The position numbers and the translations under genes were made by a program. The notes beneath the pieces are model-generated. The model was not told the DNA's origin, searched no databases, and saw nothing but the letters and a program-made list of their open reading frames with translations. A stretch of 64,000 nucleotides of DNA from an uncultured Actinomycetes bacterium (GTDB lineage: Bacteria; Actinomycetota; Thermoleophilia; Solirubrobacterales; Solirubrobacteraceae), in the NCBI GenBank assembly GCA_937888775.1, contig CALAQT010000321.1:15212-79211 (forward strand), given 5' to 3'. Shown here piece after piece: positions 24,247 through 35,454 of the stretch. Each line of letters begins with the position of its first letter. The stretch's first letter is position 1.

Positions 24247-24560
24247 CTCGCATTCCGCCAATCGATGGGGTCTTGAACCGTACGCCGACCCGCAGGTCCC
24301 GCCATCGGGGGCTTCCACGCGACTGCGACCGCAAAGATCCGGTCATCGGCCGCTACGGTCAGTAGTACTCCCGATCGAGCGGCGTCTGGGCACGGATGTC
24401 CACAGGAGGCTCGAGGCCTAGCGTGGCTCGTGCGGACTCTAGCCGTCTAGGGCGCGCGTTCGAAAAGACGAGTTGACTGGAGGTGCGCGATGAGCGTCGT
24501 CACGATCAGCGCGATGACTCATCGCCACGGTCGCGGTACCTGCGTATCGGTGCAGGACTG
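24247..24560. other. Divergent intergenic region
   Basis: It lies between a Usp gene (minus) and the PRPP-synthetase-like gene (plus) and should hold both promoters. I see no confident -35/-10 pair or palindromic operator. A frame from GTG 24483 enters the downstream gene but has shadow-like composition. Confidence 0.4.
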
Positions 24561-25529
24561 ATGGCCGTCAAGGTCGACGATCCCCGTGCTTTGCCACGGC
24601 TACGCGCACGTTCGCGCGTCGCAGGGTCGCGGGGGGCTGCCAAGGATCCGATCGTGCTGGTACTGCGCGGTTATGAGCGGTTCGTCTCCGGGCTCGCTGG
24701 CGGCTCGTTCGAGCGCGTGGCGGTCGGGCGGTTCCCGAACGGCGAGCTGCATGCCGAGGTGCCCGCGCACCTGGCGGGCCGCAGCTGCATCGTGGTCGGG
24801 TCGATCTCCCCGCCGGCAGGCAACCTCGAGCGCCTGACTCTCGTTGCCCACGCGCTGCGCCGCGCTGACGCCGAGCGCGTGACCGCGCTGCTGCCCTACC
24901 TCGCCTACGCTCGCCAGGATCGCCCGGCGCGCAATGAGAGCCTGGGGCTCGCCTGGGTCGGCGGGCTGCTGCGCGCAAGCGGAGTCGACGAGGTGGTCTG
25001 CGTGGACGTCCACAGCCGGCACGCGGGCGACCTGCTCGGGGTGCCGCTCACGTCGCTGTCACCGGCCGGCGTGCTGGCCGCAGCGCTGACGCCAACATGG
25101 CGCGAGGAGGTGACGTTCGTCGCCCCCGACGAGGGCGCTGTCGCCCGGTGCTCAGCCGTCGCACGGGCCGCCGGCGTGGATCGTCCGATCGTCTGGGCAC
25201 GCAAGCGCCGCACTGCTACCGGGGTCGAGCATCTCGGCCTCGTCGGCTCGCCCACGCGCCGCGCTGTCGTCGTTGACGACATCCTCGACACCGGCGCCAC
25301 GCTCGTGTCCTGCTGCCGGCAGCTGCGCGACGTCGGCGTCAAGCACATCGGCGTGATCGCAACCCACGGACTGTTCACAGGCGACCGTTGGCGCGCCCTG
25401 CTCACAGACGGCGAGCCGCAGATCTGGATCACCGACACCCTGCTCTCCCGGCGCCGGCCGAGGCACGCACAGCTGGTGCCGGTCGCCGCGCTGCTCGCAC
25501 CGGTGCTGAGAGGAATCAGCGACCACTAA
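24561..25529 (+). CDS. Ribose-phosphate pyrophosphokinase-like protein (PRPP synthetase family)
   Basis: The 322-residue protein has the Prs two-domain layout. FERVAVGRFPNGELHAEVP is the N-terminal domain, followed by LPYLAYARQDRPARN (ATP/regulatory flexible-loop region) and VDVHSRHAGDLLG (metal and ribose-5-P site). The PRPP loop is AVVVDDILDTGATLV. It may make PRPP from ribose-5-P and ATP, but several Prs positions differ from housekeeping enzymes (for example VARCSAVARAAG), so a specialised paralogue is likely. The TAA overlaps an ATG of the next gene, a phosphoribosyltransferase fusion that could consume PRPP. ATG 24561 was preferred to GTG 24483. Confidence 0.8.
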   Translation: MAVKVDDPRALPRLRARSRVAGSRGAAKDPIVLVLRGYERFVSGLAGGSFERVAVGRFPNGELHAEVPAHLAGRSCIVVGSISPPAGNLERLTLVAHALRRADAERVTALLPYLAYARQDRPARNESLGLAWVGGLLRASGVDEVVCVDVHSRHAGDLLGVPLTSLSPAGVLAAALTPTWREEVTFVAPDEGAVARCSAVARAAGVDRPIVWARKRRTATGVEHLGLVGSPTRRAVVVDDILDTGATLVSCCRQLRDVGVKHIGVIATHGLFTGDRWRALLTDGEPQIWITDTLLSRRRPRHAQLVPVAALLAPVLRGISDH

Positions 25530-25543
25530 TGGAGGACAGTCCG

Positions 25544-26875
25544 ATGCTCGAAGCCGCCACCCACAGGTTCGTCGACCGTCGCGAGGCAGGACGGGAGTTG
25601 GCCGCGCGCCTGAGCTCGTTCGCCGCCCAGGACCCGGTCGTGCTCGGGCTGGCACGCGGTGGGGTTCCGGTCGCATACGAGGTAGCGCAAGCGCTCGGGG
25701 CGCCGCTCGATGTCCTCGTGGTGCGGAAGATCGGAGCCCCGGGTAACCCGGAATACGGGATCGGGGCGATCGCGGAAGGTGACGTGCGCGTACTCAACCA
25801 AGAGGCCGTGCGCTCCATGCTGATCGGGGTCGAGGAGCTGGAGACCGCGATCGCGCGCGCACGAGCAGAGATCGACGCTCGAGTGCAGCGGTACCGTGGC
25901 GGCCGGCCGCCCATTGACGTCAAGGGACGCGCAGCGATCGTCGTCGACGACGGGTTGGCCACCGGCGGGACCGCACGTGCGGCGCTGCGGGCGGTCCGTG
26001 CGCGTGATCCGCGCCGGCTGATCCTCGCCGTGCCCGTCGGCGCGCCGGACGCCGTCGATTCGCTGGGCCAGGAGGCCGACGAGGTGGTCTGCGTGCTCGA
26101 GCCCGAGCTGATGTGGGCCGTCGGCCTGTGGTACCAGCACTTCGAGCCCACTTCCGACGCCGAGATCTTTCAGTTGTTAGCCGGTAAAGCCGACGATCCC
26201 CCGCCGCCGCCGATTCCAAGCTCCCGGGAGGTGCGGATCCCGGTCGGCGGCGAAGCCGAGATCGTCGGCGATCTCGTCCTGCCGCAGCCCGCAAAAGGCC
26301 TCGTCGTGTTCGCGCACGGCAGCGGCTCAAGCCGCCACAGCCCCCGTAACAGGCAAGTCGCACGGGCACTCAACGACTGCGGGCTCGCGACGCTGTTGCT
26401 CGACCTGCTCACACCGGACGAGGAGCTTGACCGCGCGAACGTGTTCGATATCGGCCTGCTGGCCGAGCGCCTCACCGCGGCGACGCAGTGGGCGCGCGGT
26501 CAACAGCCGCTCGCCAAGCTCCGAGTCGGATACTTCGGCGCCAGCACCGGCGCCGGCGCGGCGCTGTCGGCGGCCGCCGAGCTCGGCAACGAGATCGCCG
26601 CCGTCGTTTCACGCGGCGGGCGGCCCGACCTAGCGGCCGCGCGGCTGCCCGAAGTACGCGCACCGGTGTTGCTGATCGTCGGCGGTCACGATGAGATCGT
26701 GCTGGAGCTCAACCGCGAAGCGCGAAGCCTGCTGCGATCACCGTCCGAGATCGCGATCGTTCCCCGGGCCACGCACCTGTTCGAGGAGCCGGGCGCGCTG
26801 GAGGAAGTTTCACGGCTCGCCGACGAGTGGTTCGAACGCCACCTCATCCGCGCCGAGGTGCCCAGCAGCACATGA
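25544..26875 (+). CDS. Phosphoribosyltransferase - dienelactone-hydrolase-like fusion
   Basis: The 443-residue protein has two domains. Residues about 1-215 form a type I PRTase (VLGLARGGVPVAYEVA, VRKIGAPGNPEYGIGAI, PRPP loop AIVVDDGLATGGTARA). Residues about 230-440 form an alpha/beta hydrolase (VVFAHGSGSSRHSPRN, YFGASTGAGAALSAAAELG with the nucleophile Ser, VLLIVGGHDEIV with Asp, RATHLFEEPG with His). This architecture is known from Mycobacterium (Rv0571c, a DosR-regulon gene); no reaction is established. ATG 25544 has GGAGG 8 nt upstream; ATG 25529, overlapping the previous stop, is an alternative. It is coupled to the PRPP-synthetase-like gene. Confidence 0.88.
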   Translation: MLEAATHRFVDRREAGRELAARLSSFAAQDPVVLGLARGGVPVAYEVAQALGAPLDVLVVRKIGAPGNPEYGIGAIAEGDVRVLNQEAVRSMLIGVEELETAIARARAEIDARVQRYRGGRPPIDVKGRAAIVVDDGLATGGTARAALRAVRARDPRRLILAVPVGAPDAVDSLGQEADEVVCVLEPELMWAVGLWYQHFEPTSDAEIFQLLAGKADDPPPPPIPSSREVRIPVGGEAEIVGDLVLPQPAKGLVVFAHGSGSSRHSPRNRQVARALNDCGLATLLLDLLTPDEELDRANVFDIGLLAERLTAATQWARGQQPLAKLRVGYFGASTGAGAALSAAAELGNEIAAVVSRGGRPDLAAARLPEVRAPVLLIVGGHDEIVLELNREARSLLRSPSEIAIVPRATHLFEEPGALEEVSRLADEWFERHLIRAEVPSST

Positions 26876-26951
26876 CCCGCCAGCGCCGGGCGCGAGTCCC
26901 ACCTTCATGGTTCGCGCCCGATGCGCCGGCCGCTGCGGTCGATGGCTGACC

Positions 26952-27314
26952 TCAGCTGCGTGGCTTGGCGTCGTCGCGGCTGCTCAGCGACTTGGCAGCG
27001 CTGTCGATGACCTTGCGCAGAAAGTCGTACTGCGTATGGACCAGCCGGTCGACCATCTCCATCGCGGAATCAAACACCTCGTGTCGCCTAGACGGCCCCT
27101 TATCGGAATGAGGTCGCGTCCGCTCGACGGTATCGACAAACTTGCGCACCGCTTCGATCACAGCTCGCTCACCAGCCTCAACCGACTTCAGCAACTCGTC
27201 GGACAGGTCGGTGGTCCGATCAACTACCCTCACCCGACGAGCCTCCGTGCCACCACGCCGGTGGGTCGCTGGGGTCTTCACGACCGGGCTACGCTTGGTG
27301 GTGGTCTCAGCCAT
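26952..27314 (-). CDS. Conserved hypothetical helical protein
   Basis: The 120-residue cytosolic protein has a basic disordered N-terminus (TTTKRSPVVKTPATHRRGG). Two long amphipathic helices follow (DELLKSVEAGERAVIEAVRK and FDSAMEMVDRLVHTQYDFLR). The pattern resembles actinobacterial phasin-like or stress-associated helical proteins, but no family is claimed. ATG 27314 has GAAGGGAG upstream. Confidence 0.6.
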   Translation of the reverse strand: MAETTTKRSPVVKTPATHRRGGTEARRVRVVDRTTDLSDELLKSVEAGERAVIEAVRKFVDTVERTRPHSDKGPSRRHEVFDSAMEMVDRLVHTQYDFLRKVIDSAAKSLSSRDDAKPRS

Positions 27315-27512
27315 TTGGACACTCCCTTCCAGAACGTATGTTCGCACTCCGACCATACGCCCCAAGCGGGCTCCTGCCATCCGTGAACCCGTGCCGACCG
27401 GGTCCGTATAAACGCGTCGCCGCACCGAGACCGCTCGGTGCTAGCCGGCTCGCGGTCGTGCCGTGCTGACAGGCGGTCAAACCGAAGGAAACGGAATTCG
27501 CATAGGCTGAAG

Positions 27513-28448
27513 ATGATGAGTGACCCGCCCGCCACCGCCCGCCGCGCGCAACCGACGGCCGGCCGCGCCAAGATCGCTCATATCGCGGTCGGCGTGAGCG
27601 CCTACCCCGAGGGCCACGACGCGGCCGCGCTGGGCGCCGCGCTCGCCCGCGCAACGGGAGCCGATCTGATGCTCATCGCAGTCCTCTCAGACCCGCTGGT
27701 CATACCGCTCGCCGGGATGAGCTGGAAGAGCCTGCGAAAGCACGCGCAGGCGGCTCTGGCGCAGATCAGCGATCAAGTGATGCCAGACGCACGTGTTGTG
27801 GTCAGAACCGACGTGTCTGTGGCCCGCGCTCTGAGGCGCGTGGTCGCCCGCGAGCACCGCGACCTGCTCGTAGTCGGATCCAGCCACAAGGCAACCGAAG
27901 GCTCGGTACGGATCGGCAAGCGGGTCCGCCAGCTCATCGGCTACGCCGGCTGTGGGCTGGCGATCGCCCCCCGCGGAATCCACAACAGGGCCAACATCCC
28001 GTTTAGACGAATCGGCGTCGGCTACGAGGGCCGTCCGGAGTCCGAAGCGGCGCTCTCACTCGCCGCATCGATCGCTCTAGCCGCCAAAGCGCAACTACAC
28101 GTCTGCGGGGTCGTAGATGACCGATCAAAATCGGCGCGATGGTCCAAGGGCGCAGCCGCAGCGCTGCAGCCCGAGCTAGACGACCGCGCCCACGCCGAAC
28201 TGGAACTGCTGCGCGAGCGCGCGCTCACCGCAGCCCACTCACTGGACCCCAGCGCCCGGGTTGACATCCGGCGCGGACGCCCCGCCGACGCATTACTTGA
28301 CCTCTGCGCCGACGTCGATCTACTCGTGATCGGCTCCCGACACTGGGGAGCCGCCGCTAGATTACTCCTCGGAAGTACCGGCGAATCCCTTGCCTACCAC
28401 GCCACCTGCCCAATCCTCATCGTGCCCCGAGCGCAAGACGCTACGTAG
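27513..28448 (+). CDS. Tandem universal stress protein
   Basis: About 311 residues with two UspA-like domains (about 22-150 and 165-305). The second retains VIGSRHWGAAARLLLGSTGESL, a proper ATP-binding loop. The first has VVGSSHKATEGSVRIGKRVRQL, a diverged loop that may not bind ATP. Cytosolic stress protein; the role is unknown. ATG 27513 or 27516 begins the gene, shortly after AGGCTGAAG. Confidence 0.88.
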   Translation: MMSDPPATARRAQPTAGRAKIAHIAVGVSAYPEGHDAAALGAALARATGADLMLIAVLSDPLVIPLAGMSWKSLRKHAQAALAQISDQVMPDARVVVRTDVSVARALRRVVAREHRDLLVVGSSHKATEGSVRIGKRVRQLIGYAGCGLAIAPRGIHNRANIPFRRIGVGYEGRPESEAALSLAASIALAAKAQLHVCGVVDDRSKSARWSKGAAAALQPELDDRAHAELELLRERALTAAHSLDPSARVDIRRGRPADALLDLCADVDLLVIGSRHWGAAARLLLGSTGESLAYHATCPILIVPRAQDAT

Positions 28449-28647
28449 TACCTAAGCCTGAGAAGCACAAGCGAGCGCGATCCGCCGGAGCTGGACCGCG
28501 CCACGCGGGCAGCCCACGGAATTGCTGCTGCTAACGTTAGGTACATCAGGTCGGGCGGGTCGTCCGACGCCGCAGTGCCAGCGCTCGCAGCCGTTGCTCA
28601 AAAGCACCCTCCGCAGTCGCAGCACACATCGAGCCGGAGGAAACATA
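28449..28647. other. Upstream region of the cold-shock gene
   Basis: About 200 bp without coding sequence, consistent with a long 5' leader for a cold-shock mRNA. I cannot place the promoter with confidence. Confidence 0.35.
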
Positions 28648-28851
28648 ATGGCTACTGGAACCGTCAAATGGTTCAGTGACGAAAAGGGCTTTGGGTTCAT
28701 CACTCCCGATGACCACGCCAAGGACTTGTTCGTCCATCACACCGCGATCATCGGCGACGGCTACCGCTCGCTCGCCGAGGGCGCAAAGGTCTCCTACGAA
28801 GCCGAGGCCGGCGAGAAGGGACCCAAGGCCGTCAACGTGCGGTTGGTGTAG
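28648..28851 (+). CDS. cspA: Cold-shock protein (CspA family)
   Basis: The 67-residue single cold-shock domain protein has [19 protein letters not shown] (RNP1 KGFGFI) and DLFVHHTAI (RNP2-type). It binds single-stranded nucleic acid as an RNA chaperone or antiterminator. GGAGG precedes ATG 28648. A GC-rich hairpin follows at 28860-28887 before the next gene. Confidence 0.95.
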   Translation: MATGTVKWFSDEKGFGFITPDDHAKDLFVHHTAIIGDGYRSLAEGAKVSYEAEAGEKGPKAVNVRLV

Positions 28852-28859
28852 CGTTGCCC

Positions 28860-28887
28860 GCCTGCCGGCCGTAACCGGTTGGCAGGC
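28860..28887 (+). terminator. GC-rich hairpin after cspA
   Basis: GCCTGCC (28860-28866) pairs with GGCAGGC (28881-28887), extended inward by two G-T wobbles and two C-G pairs around a short loop. No U-tract follows, so it may be an intercistronic processing or attenuation hairpin rather than a classical terminator. Confidence 0.45.
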
Positions 28888-28915
28888 GCTACCCGCTCCC
28901 TGAAGGGAGACCTCC

Positions 28916-29209
28916 ATGTCCGATCAACGGGACGACGACGTCCTCGCCACCGAGCCCGGCGCAACGGTTGGTGCTCGCAACGAAGCGCGGTTGCTGGCAC
29001 TCCTGGAGAGCGATGAGACCGGCGGGCTGACGGTCGAGGCATTACGGGAGCATGGAATCCGCGCTCCCGGCCAAGCGGTGTACACGCTCCAGCTCGCAGG
29101 CCACCAAATCGACCGCGTGAGTCGGGAGGGCTCAGACGGACACATGAGACTCGGGTATCGCCTGCACGCCTCTTCGGCGGCCGCTCCGGGCCGGTCCAAT
29201 GGCTCGTAG
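28916..29209 (+). CDS. Small hypothetical protein, winged-helix-like
   Basis: At 97 residues it has an acidic N-terminus, then NEARLLALLESDETGGLTV, EALREHGIRAPGQAVYTLQL and IDRVSREGSDGHMRLGYRL. This helix-turn-helix-strand order ending in a beta wing suggests a small winged-helix DNA-binding module; that is inference. GAAGGGAG lies before ATG 28916. Its stop is only 6 bp from the convergent V-ATPase D stop. Confidence 0.6.
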   Translation: MSDQRDDDVLATEPGATVGARNEARLLALLESDETGGLTVEALREHGIRAPGQAVYTLQLAGHQIDRVSREGSDGHMRLGYRLHASSAAAPGRSNGS

Positions 29210-29215
29210 ATGAGA

Positions 29216-29833
29216 CTAGAGGCCGCGGCGATCGGCAAGCCAGCGAACGCGGGCGGCTTGCTCGCGTTGGCTCTCGTCGAGCGCGAGATCGAGCCGGGTG
29301 AGCGCCTGTTCGTGCTGCGGGATCCAACGCTGCTGGAGCGCGCGCAACCGCCGGGCTGCACGGGCAAGCTCCGCGGTCAGCTCCGCCTCGGCACGCTGTG
29401 CGACTGCGTAGCGCGCGGCCGCTTGAGTGGCCTCGCGGCAGGCGCGGGCAGCGATCACCGTGGCGGAGCTGCCGCCGAGCGCTGACAGCGGTGGAGTATC
29501 GGGAACGACGATCTGCTCGGCCAAGGGCAGCCGAGCGCCCATCAGGTTCGACCACGTCACCTCGAGCGATGCCTCGCCCTGGACGTGTCGAGCGAGCAGC
29601 TCGAGCCGTCCGGCACCATCGAGTATCGCAGCGCGCGCGCTCCAGGACGCGGCTTGCGCGGCGGCGTCGTACCAGGCGCGGTGGGCGTCTGCGGCCTCGG
29701 CGCGGACGCGCGCCTGCTCGCGTAGCAGCGCCTGACGCTTGCGGTCGAGCAAGTCGGCTCCGCGCCTGGCTACCTCCAGACGCCGGACCAGCCAGATGCG
29801 GCCGGCTCTACCGGGCGGGATCCGCAGCGCCAT
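29216..29833 (-). CDS. atpD: V/A-type ATPase subunit D (central shaft)
   Basis: The 205-residue predicted long antiparallel coiled coil starts with PPGRAGRIWLVRRLEVARRG, like the GR..LLxLRxRL start of V/A-ATPase D. Its C-terminus has RRLRALQQRWIPQHEQAL, typical of the family (RRVNALExxxIP). It forms the rotor axle inside the A3B3 head. Last gene of the operon; its start overlaps the B gene by 26 nt. Confidence 0.9.
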   Translation of the reverse strand: MALRIPPGRAGRIWLVRRLEVARRGADLLDRKRQALLREQARVRAEAADAHRAWYDAAAQAASWSARAAILDGAGRLELLARHVQGEASLEVTWSNLMGARLPLAEQIVVPDTPPLSALGGSSATVIAARACREATQAAARYAVAQRAEAELTAELARAARRLRALQQRWIPQHEQALTRLDLALDESQREQAARVRWLADRRGL

Positions 29834-31205
29834 CGCGGTAATGGGCCTCCAGGGTCGATGAGCTGATCATCGACAGCTCGGCACGCGGCAGCAGCGACGC
29901 CACGGCCCACGCGCTGTCGAGGGTCTCCGCGAGCGAGCGGCTCTGGTCGAGTGGCTGGGAGAGAAAGTCCTGCTCGAACGCCTCGCGGACGCGGAGGTAA
30001 TCGCGGTCACTCGCCGACAGCGCGTCCTCGCCCACCACCTCCGCGAGGTCGGCAGCCTGACGAGCACGGGCGATGATCCCGTACATCTGCGCGGAGATCT
30101 CGAGGTGGTCGGCGCGCGTCAGGCCGGGGCCCGCGCCGTGCCGCATCAGCCGTGAGAGCGAAGCCAGCGCGTCAAACGGCGGGGATACACCGCGGGCGTA
30201 AAGCTCGGCGCTCATAACCAGCTGGCCCTCGGTGATGTATCCGGTGACGTCCGGCACCGGATGGGTGATGTCACCGGCCGGCATCGTCAAAACAGGCAGC
30301 TGCGTGAGCGATCCCGCCACCCCCTTGATCCGCCCCGCACGCTCGAGCAGCGACGCGAGGTCGCTGTACAGGTAACCGGGGTAGCCACGACGACTCGGCA
30401 CCTCGCCGCGCGCCGCGGAAACCTGGCGCACAGCCTCGCAGTAGTTGGTCAGATCGGCGAGCACCACCAGCACGTGGCGGCCGAGGTCGAACGCCAGATA
30501 CTCGGCGACAGTGAGCGCGAGGCGAGGCGTGACGATCCGCTCCACGACCGGATCATCGGCGGTGTTGACGAACAGCGCCAGGTCTCCGAGCTCGGCGCGG
30601 CGCTCGAGCACGCGGCGCACCGCGTACACGTCGGCGTGCGGCAAGCCGAGCGCAGCGAACACGATCGCGAACGGTTCCCCCTCTACGTGTGCCTGAGCGG
30701 CGACCTGGGCCGCGAGCTCCAGGTGCGGCAGCCCGCCGACGGAGAACACGGGCAACTTCTGTCCCCGCACCAGGGTCGCGAGGCCGTCGATCGCGCTCAC
30801 TCCGGTGAGGATCGCCTCGGTCGGGGCCGCGCGCGCTGCCGGGTTGATCGGGACGCCGGCAACCGGGCGCTGCTCCCCGCCCACCACCGGTGGCCCGTCG
30901 TCGATCGGCTCCCCGCGGCCGTTGCAGGTGCGGCCGAGCCACCCCTCGCCGACGGGAATCTGCATCGGCGTGCCCGAGAACGCGACCCGCGCCGAGTCAA
31001 GCCGCATCCCTGCGGTGCCTTCGAGGATCTCGACGACAGCGAGGTCCTGGTGGACGTCGAGCACGGTCCCGTGCCTGACCTCACCCGACTCGAGCGTGAT
31101 TTGGGCAACCTCATCCCAGCCAACGCCGGTGACACCCTGCACGGCCATCAGCGGCCCGCGGATCGAGCGGATCGCTCGGTACTCGATCGGCGCTTGAACC
31201 CTCAC
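29808..31205 (-). CDS. atpB: V/A-type ATPase subunit B (non-catalytic)
   Basis: The 465-residue subunit is of normal length. The V-type B features GWLGRTCNGRGEPIDDGPP, FSVGGLPHLELAAQVAAQA (no Walker A Lys, as in B subunits), LADLTNYCEAVRQVS and ARGEVPSRRGYPGYLYSDLA are present, with TQLPVLTMPAGDITHP. It alternates with subunit A in the head. GTG 31205 overlaps the A stop (GTGA). Confidence 0.96.
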   Translation of the reverse strand: MRVQAPIEYRAIRSIRGPLMAVQGVTGVGWDEVAQITLESGEVRHGTVLDVHQDLAVVEILEGTAGMRLDSARVAFSGTPMQIPVGEGWLGRTCNGRGEPIDDGPPVVGGEQRPVAGVPINPAARAAPTEAILTGVSAIDGLATLVRGQKLPVFSVGGLPHLELAAQVAAQAHVEGEPFAIVFAALGLPHADVYAVRRVLERRAELGDLALFVNTADDPVVERIVTPRLALTVAEYLAFDLGRHVLVVLADLTNYCEAVRQVSAARGEVPSRRGYPGYLYSDLASLLERAGRIKGVAGSLTQLPVLTMPAGDITHPVPDVTGYITEGQLVMSAELYARGVSPPFDALASLSRLMRHGAGPGLTRADHLEISAQMYGIIARARQAADLAEVVGEDALSASDRDYLRVREAFEQDFLSQPLDQSRSLAETLDSAWAVASLLPRAELSMISSSTLEAHYRDGAADPAR

Positions 31206-32929
31206 CCCAGCGCCTCAATCGCACCGATCAGCTCTCCGCGGATGCGCTGCACTTGATCGGCACCGTCGGGAGCGGTGTCATAGCGCGCACGAAGCGCGGG
31301 CAGCAGATCGAACGAATCGATCTCGGCGACTCCGACGCCCCGTTCGAGTAGCGCGGCCAGCCGATCGTGAACGTCGAGCACGAGCGCCAGCAGCGCGCGC
31401 TGCTTGGCCGGCGAGCTGTACTGGTCATTTGCTTGAACCGCGCTCTGCTGCAGCACGGCTTCGCGCAAGAGCCGCGCGGCGCGCAGCGTCAGACGCTCCT
31501 GGGCGGGCAGCGAGCCGGCGCCGACCAGCTGAGCGATCGACTCGATCCGGTCGCTGTCGGTGAGCAGCCGCAGGGCACGCGCGCGCCGCTCACCCCAGCC
31601 GGGATCGCCATGCTCGGCCTGCCACATGCCGAGCTGCTCGGCGTCACGAGAAGACGAGTCACGCCAGCTCACGGCCGGGTAGTGGCGGGCATAGGCGAGG
31701 TCGCGGTCAAGCGACCACACCGAGCGCACGAACCGCCGCGTGTGTGAGGTGACCGGCTCAGTCAGGTCGCCGCCTGGCGGCGAGACGGCGCCCAGGATGC
31801 TGACCGACGCGATCTCGCCACCGAGCGTCTGAAAACGGCCGGCGCGCTCGTAGAAGTCGGCCAACGCCGAGGACAGCCCCGCCGGATAGCCCTCTTCGGC
31901 GGGAAGCTCGTCGGTGCGCGAGGCCAGCTCGCGCAGCGCCTCCGCCCACCGCGAGGTCGAGTCGGCGATCACGACCGCGTCATAGCCCATGTCGCGGTAT
32001 AGCTCGGCGACGGCCACACCCGTGTAGACGCTGGCCTCGCGGGCCATCACCGGCATGTTCGACGTGTTCGCGATCAGCACCGTGCGATCGAGCAGCGTCT
32101 GCCCGGTGCGCGGATCCTCGAGCGCCTCGAACTCCGCAAGCACGTCCGCGAGCTCGTTGCCTCGCTCGCCGCAGCCGACGTAGACGATCACCGCCGCATC
32201 GCACCACTTCGCGATCTGCTGCAGCGCCACCGTCTTGCCGGTGCCGAACCCGCCCGGGATCGCGGCCGTTGAGCCGCGGGCCACCGGAAACAGCAGATCG
32301 AGCACGCGCTGCCCTGTGACGAGCGGCTCGCCTGCAGGCAGCCGCGCGTGCGCCGGGCGCGCTCGGCGCACGGGCCAGCGATGCGACAGCCCGAGCTCTG
32401 CGCCGCCGACGCGAGCCACCACATCGCCGAGCTTGTACTCGCCTTCCGCTGCGATCCACTCGACGGCGCCGCCGACACCCGGCGGCACAAGCACGCGATG
32501 GTCGATCGCTGCCGTCTCACGGACGCTTCCCAGCCTCGCGCCGGCGGTCAGCTGCTCGCCCGCAGTGGCGCTCGGCGCGAAGCGCCAGTTACGCTCGCTT
32601 GCGAGCGTCCGGGTCGCACCGCCGGCCTCGATCCGCGGCCCCGCCGTGTGCAGCGGACGCAGCACGCCGTCGAACACGCCTCCGAGCAGGCCGGGGCCGA
32701 GCTCGACGGTCAGCGGGCCCCCGGTCGCGAGCACGTCGTCGCCAGGTTTGAGTCCGCCCGTGTACTCGTACACCTGCACCGTCGCCGCGGCGCCCTCGAG
32801 CGCGATCACCTCGCCCGGGAGGCGCAGCGGGCCGACCTCGACGAGATCGAGCATTGCCAGGTGCTCCCCCCCGCTGACCTCGACCACCGGACCGTTGACG
32901 CGCGTGACGACGGCATTGTTCATTGCCAC
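31202..32929 (-). CDS. atpA: V/A-type ATPase catalytic subunit A
   Basis: The 575-residue catalytic subunit has an N-terminal barrel, a bulge domain and Walker A GGFGTGKTVALQQIAKW. VYVGCGERGNELADVL carries the catalytic Glu, then VIADSTSRWAEALREL (Walker B-type) and PAEEGYPAGLSSALADFYERA follow. It hydrolyses or makes ATP in the cytosolic head. ATG 32929 overlaps the E gene by 10 nt and its end overlaps the B gene by 4 nt. Confidence 0.97.
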   Translation of the reverse strand: MAMNNAVVTRVNGPVVEVSGGEHLAMLDLVEVGPLRLPGEVIALEGAAATVQVYEYTGGLKPGDDVLATGGPLTVELGPGLLGGVFDGVLRPLHTAGPRIEAGGATRTLASERNWRFAPSATAGEQLTAGARLGSVRETAAIDHRVLVPPGVGGAVEWIAAEGEYKLGDVVARVGGAELGLSHRWPVRRARPAHARLPAGEPLVTGQRVLDLLFPVARGSTAAIPGGFGTGKTVALQQIAKWCDAAVIVYVGCGERGNELADVLAEFEALEDPRTGQTLLDRTVLIANTSNMPVMAREASVYTGVAVAELYRDMGYDAVVIADSTSRWAEALRELASRTDELPAEEGYPAGLSSALADFYERAGRFQTLGGEIASVSILGAVSPPGGDLTEPVTSHTRRFVRSVWSLDRDLAYARHYPAVSWRDSSSRDAEQLGMWQAEHGDPGWGERRARALRLLTDSDRIESIAQLVGAGSLPAQERLTLRAARLLREAVLQQSAVQANDQYSSPAKQRALLALVLDVHDRLAALLERGVGVAEIDSFDLLPALRARYDTAPDGADQVQRIRGELIGAIEALG

Positions 32930-33416
32930 AGGCGCTCCAACTCGCTTGCCATCGCATCAAGGCAACGGTCGACCTGGGCGCCGAGTGAATAGTCGATCTC
33001 GCGGCTGCCCGCGCGGGCCACCTGGCCGCCCTCCGGGAGGCGGACGATCTGCACCGGTCCGGCGGCCGCGAGCCGCTCGCGCGCGTCTACGGCCAGGCGC
33101 TCGAGCAGCCGGTCGTAGCGCGAGTCGTCGACCAACCGTCGGGAGGCAGCATGCGCGGCGGACTTGGCGCCGAGCAACACCGACCGCTGCGCACGCAGCA
33201 CGGTCGCGCGGGCCTCGCCGCGCGCTTCCGCCAGGCGCTCACGCGCCTCCAGGTCAGCGAGCCGCTCGGCGGCGGCGCGCCGCGCCGCTATCAGCGCAGC
33301 CGCCTTGGCGCGGGCTTGGTCGATGATCGCCTCGGCGCGCTCCTGCGCGGCCCGGCGGATCGCCTCCGCGTCAGTAGACGCGGTGGCGAGAGCGGCGTCC
33401 TCGACAGTCGCAAGCG

Positions 33417-33438
<22 letters not shown>
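32920..33438 (-). CDS. atpE: V/A-type ATPase subunit E (peripheral stalk)
   Basis: At 172 residues its N-terminal half is a long Ala/Glu/Arg helix (EAIRRAAQERAEAIIDQARA) and the C-terminal half (RYDRLLERLAVDARERLAAA) is the globular cap, as in V-ATPase E. It pairs with the G/H coiled coil as stator. It overlaps F by 22 nt and A by 10 nt. Confidence 0.85.

Positions 33439-35440
<2,002 letters not shown>

Positions 35441-35454
<14 letters not shown>

Noticed and set aside
21000..28900. DosR boxes upstream of the Usp and PRTase genes
   Set aside because: No sequence close enough to the GGGAC-N-GTCCC pattern was seen by eye; a motif scan would be needed.
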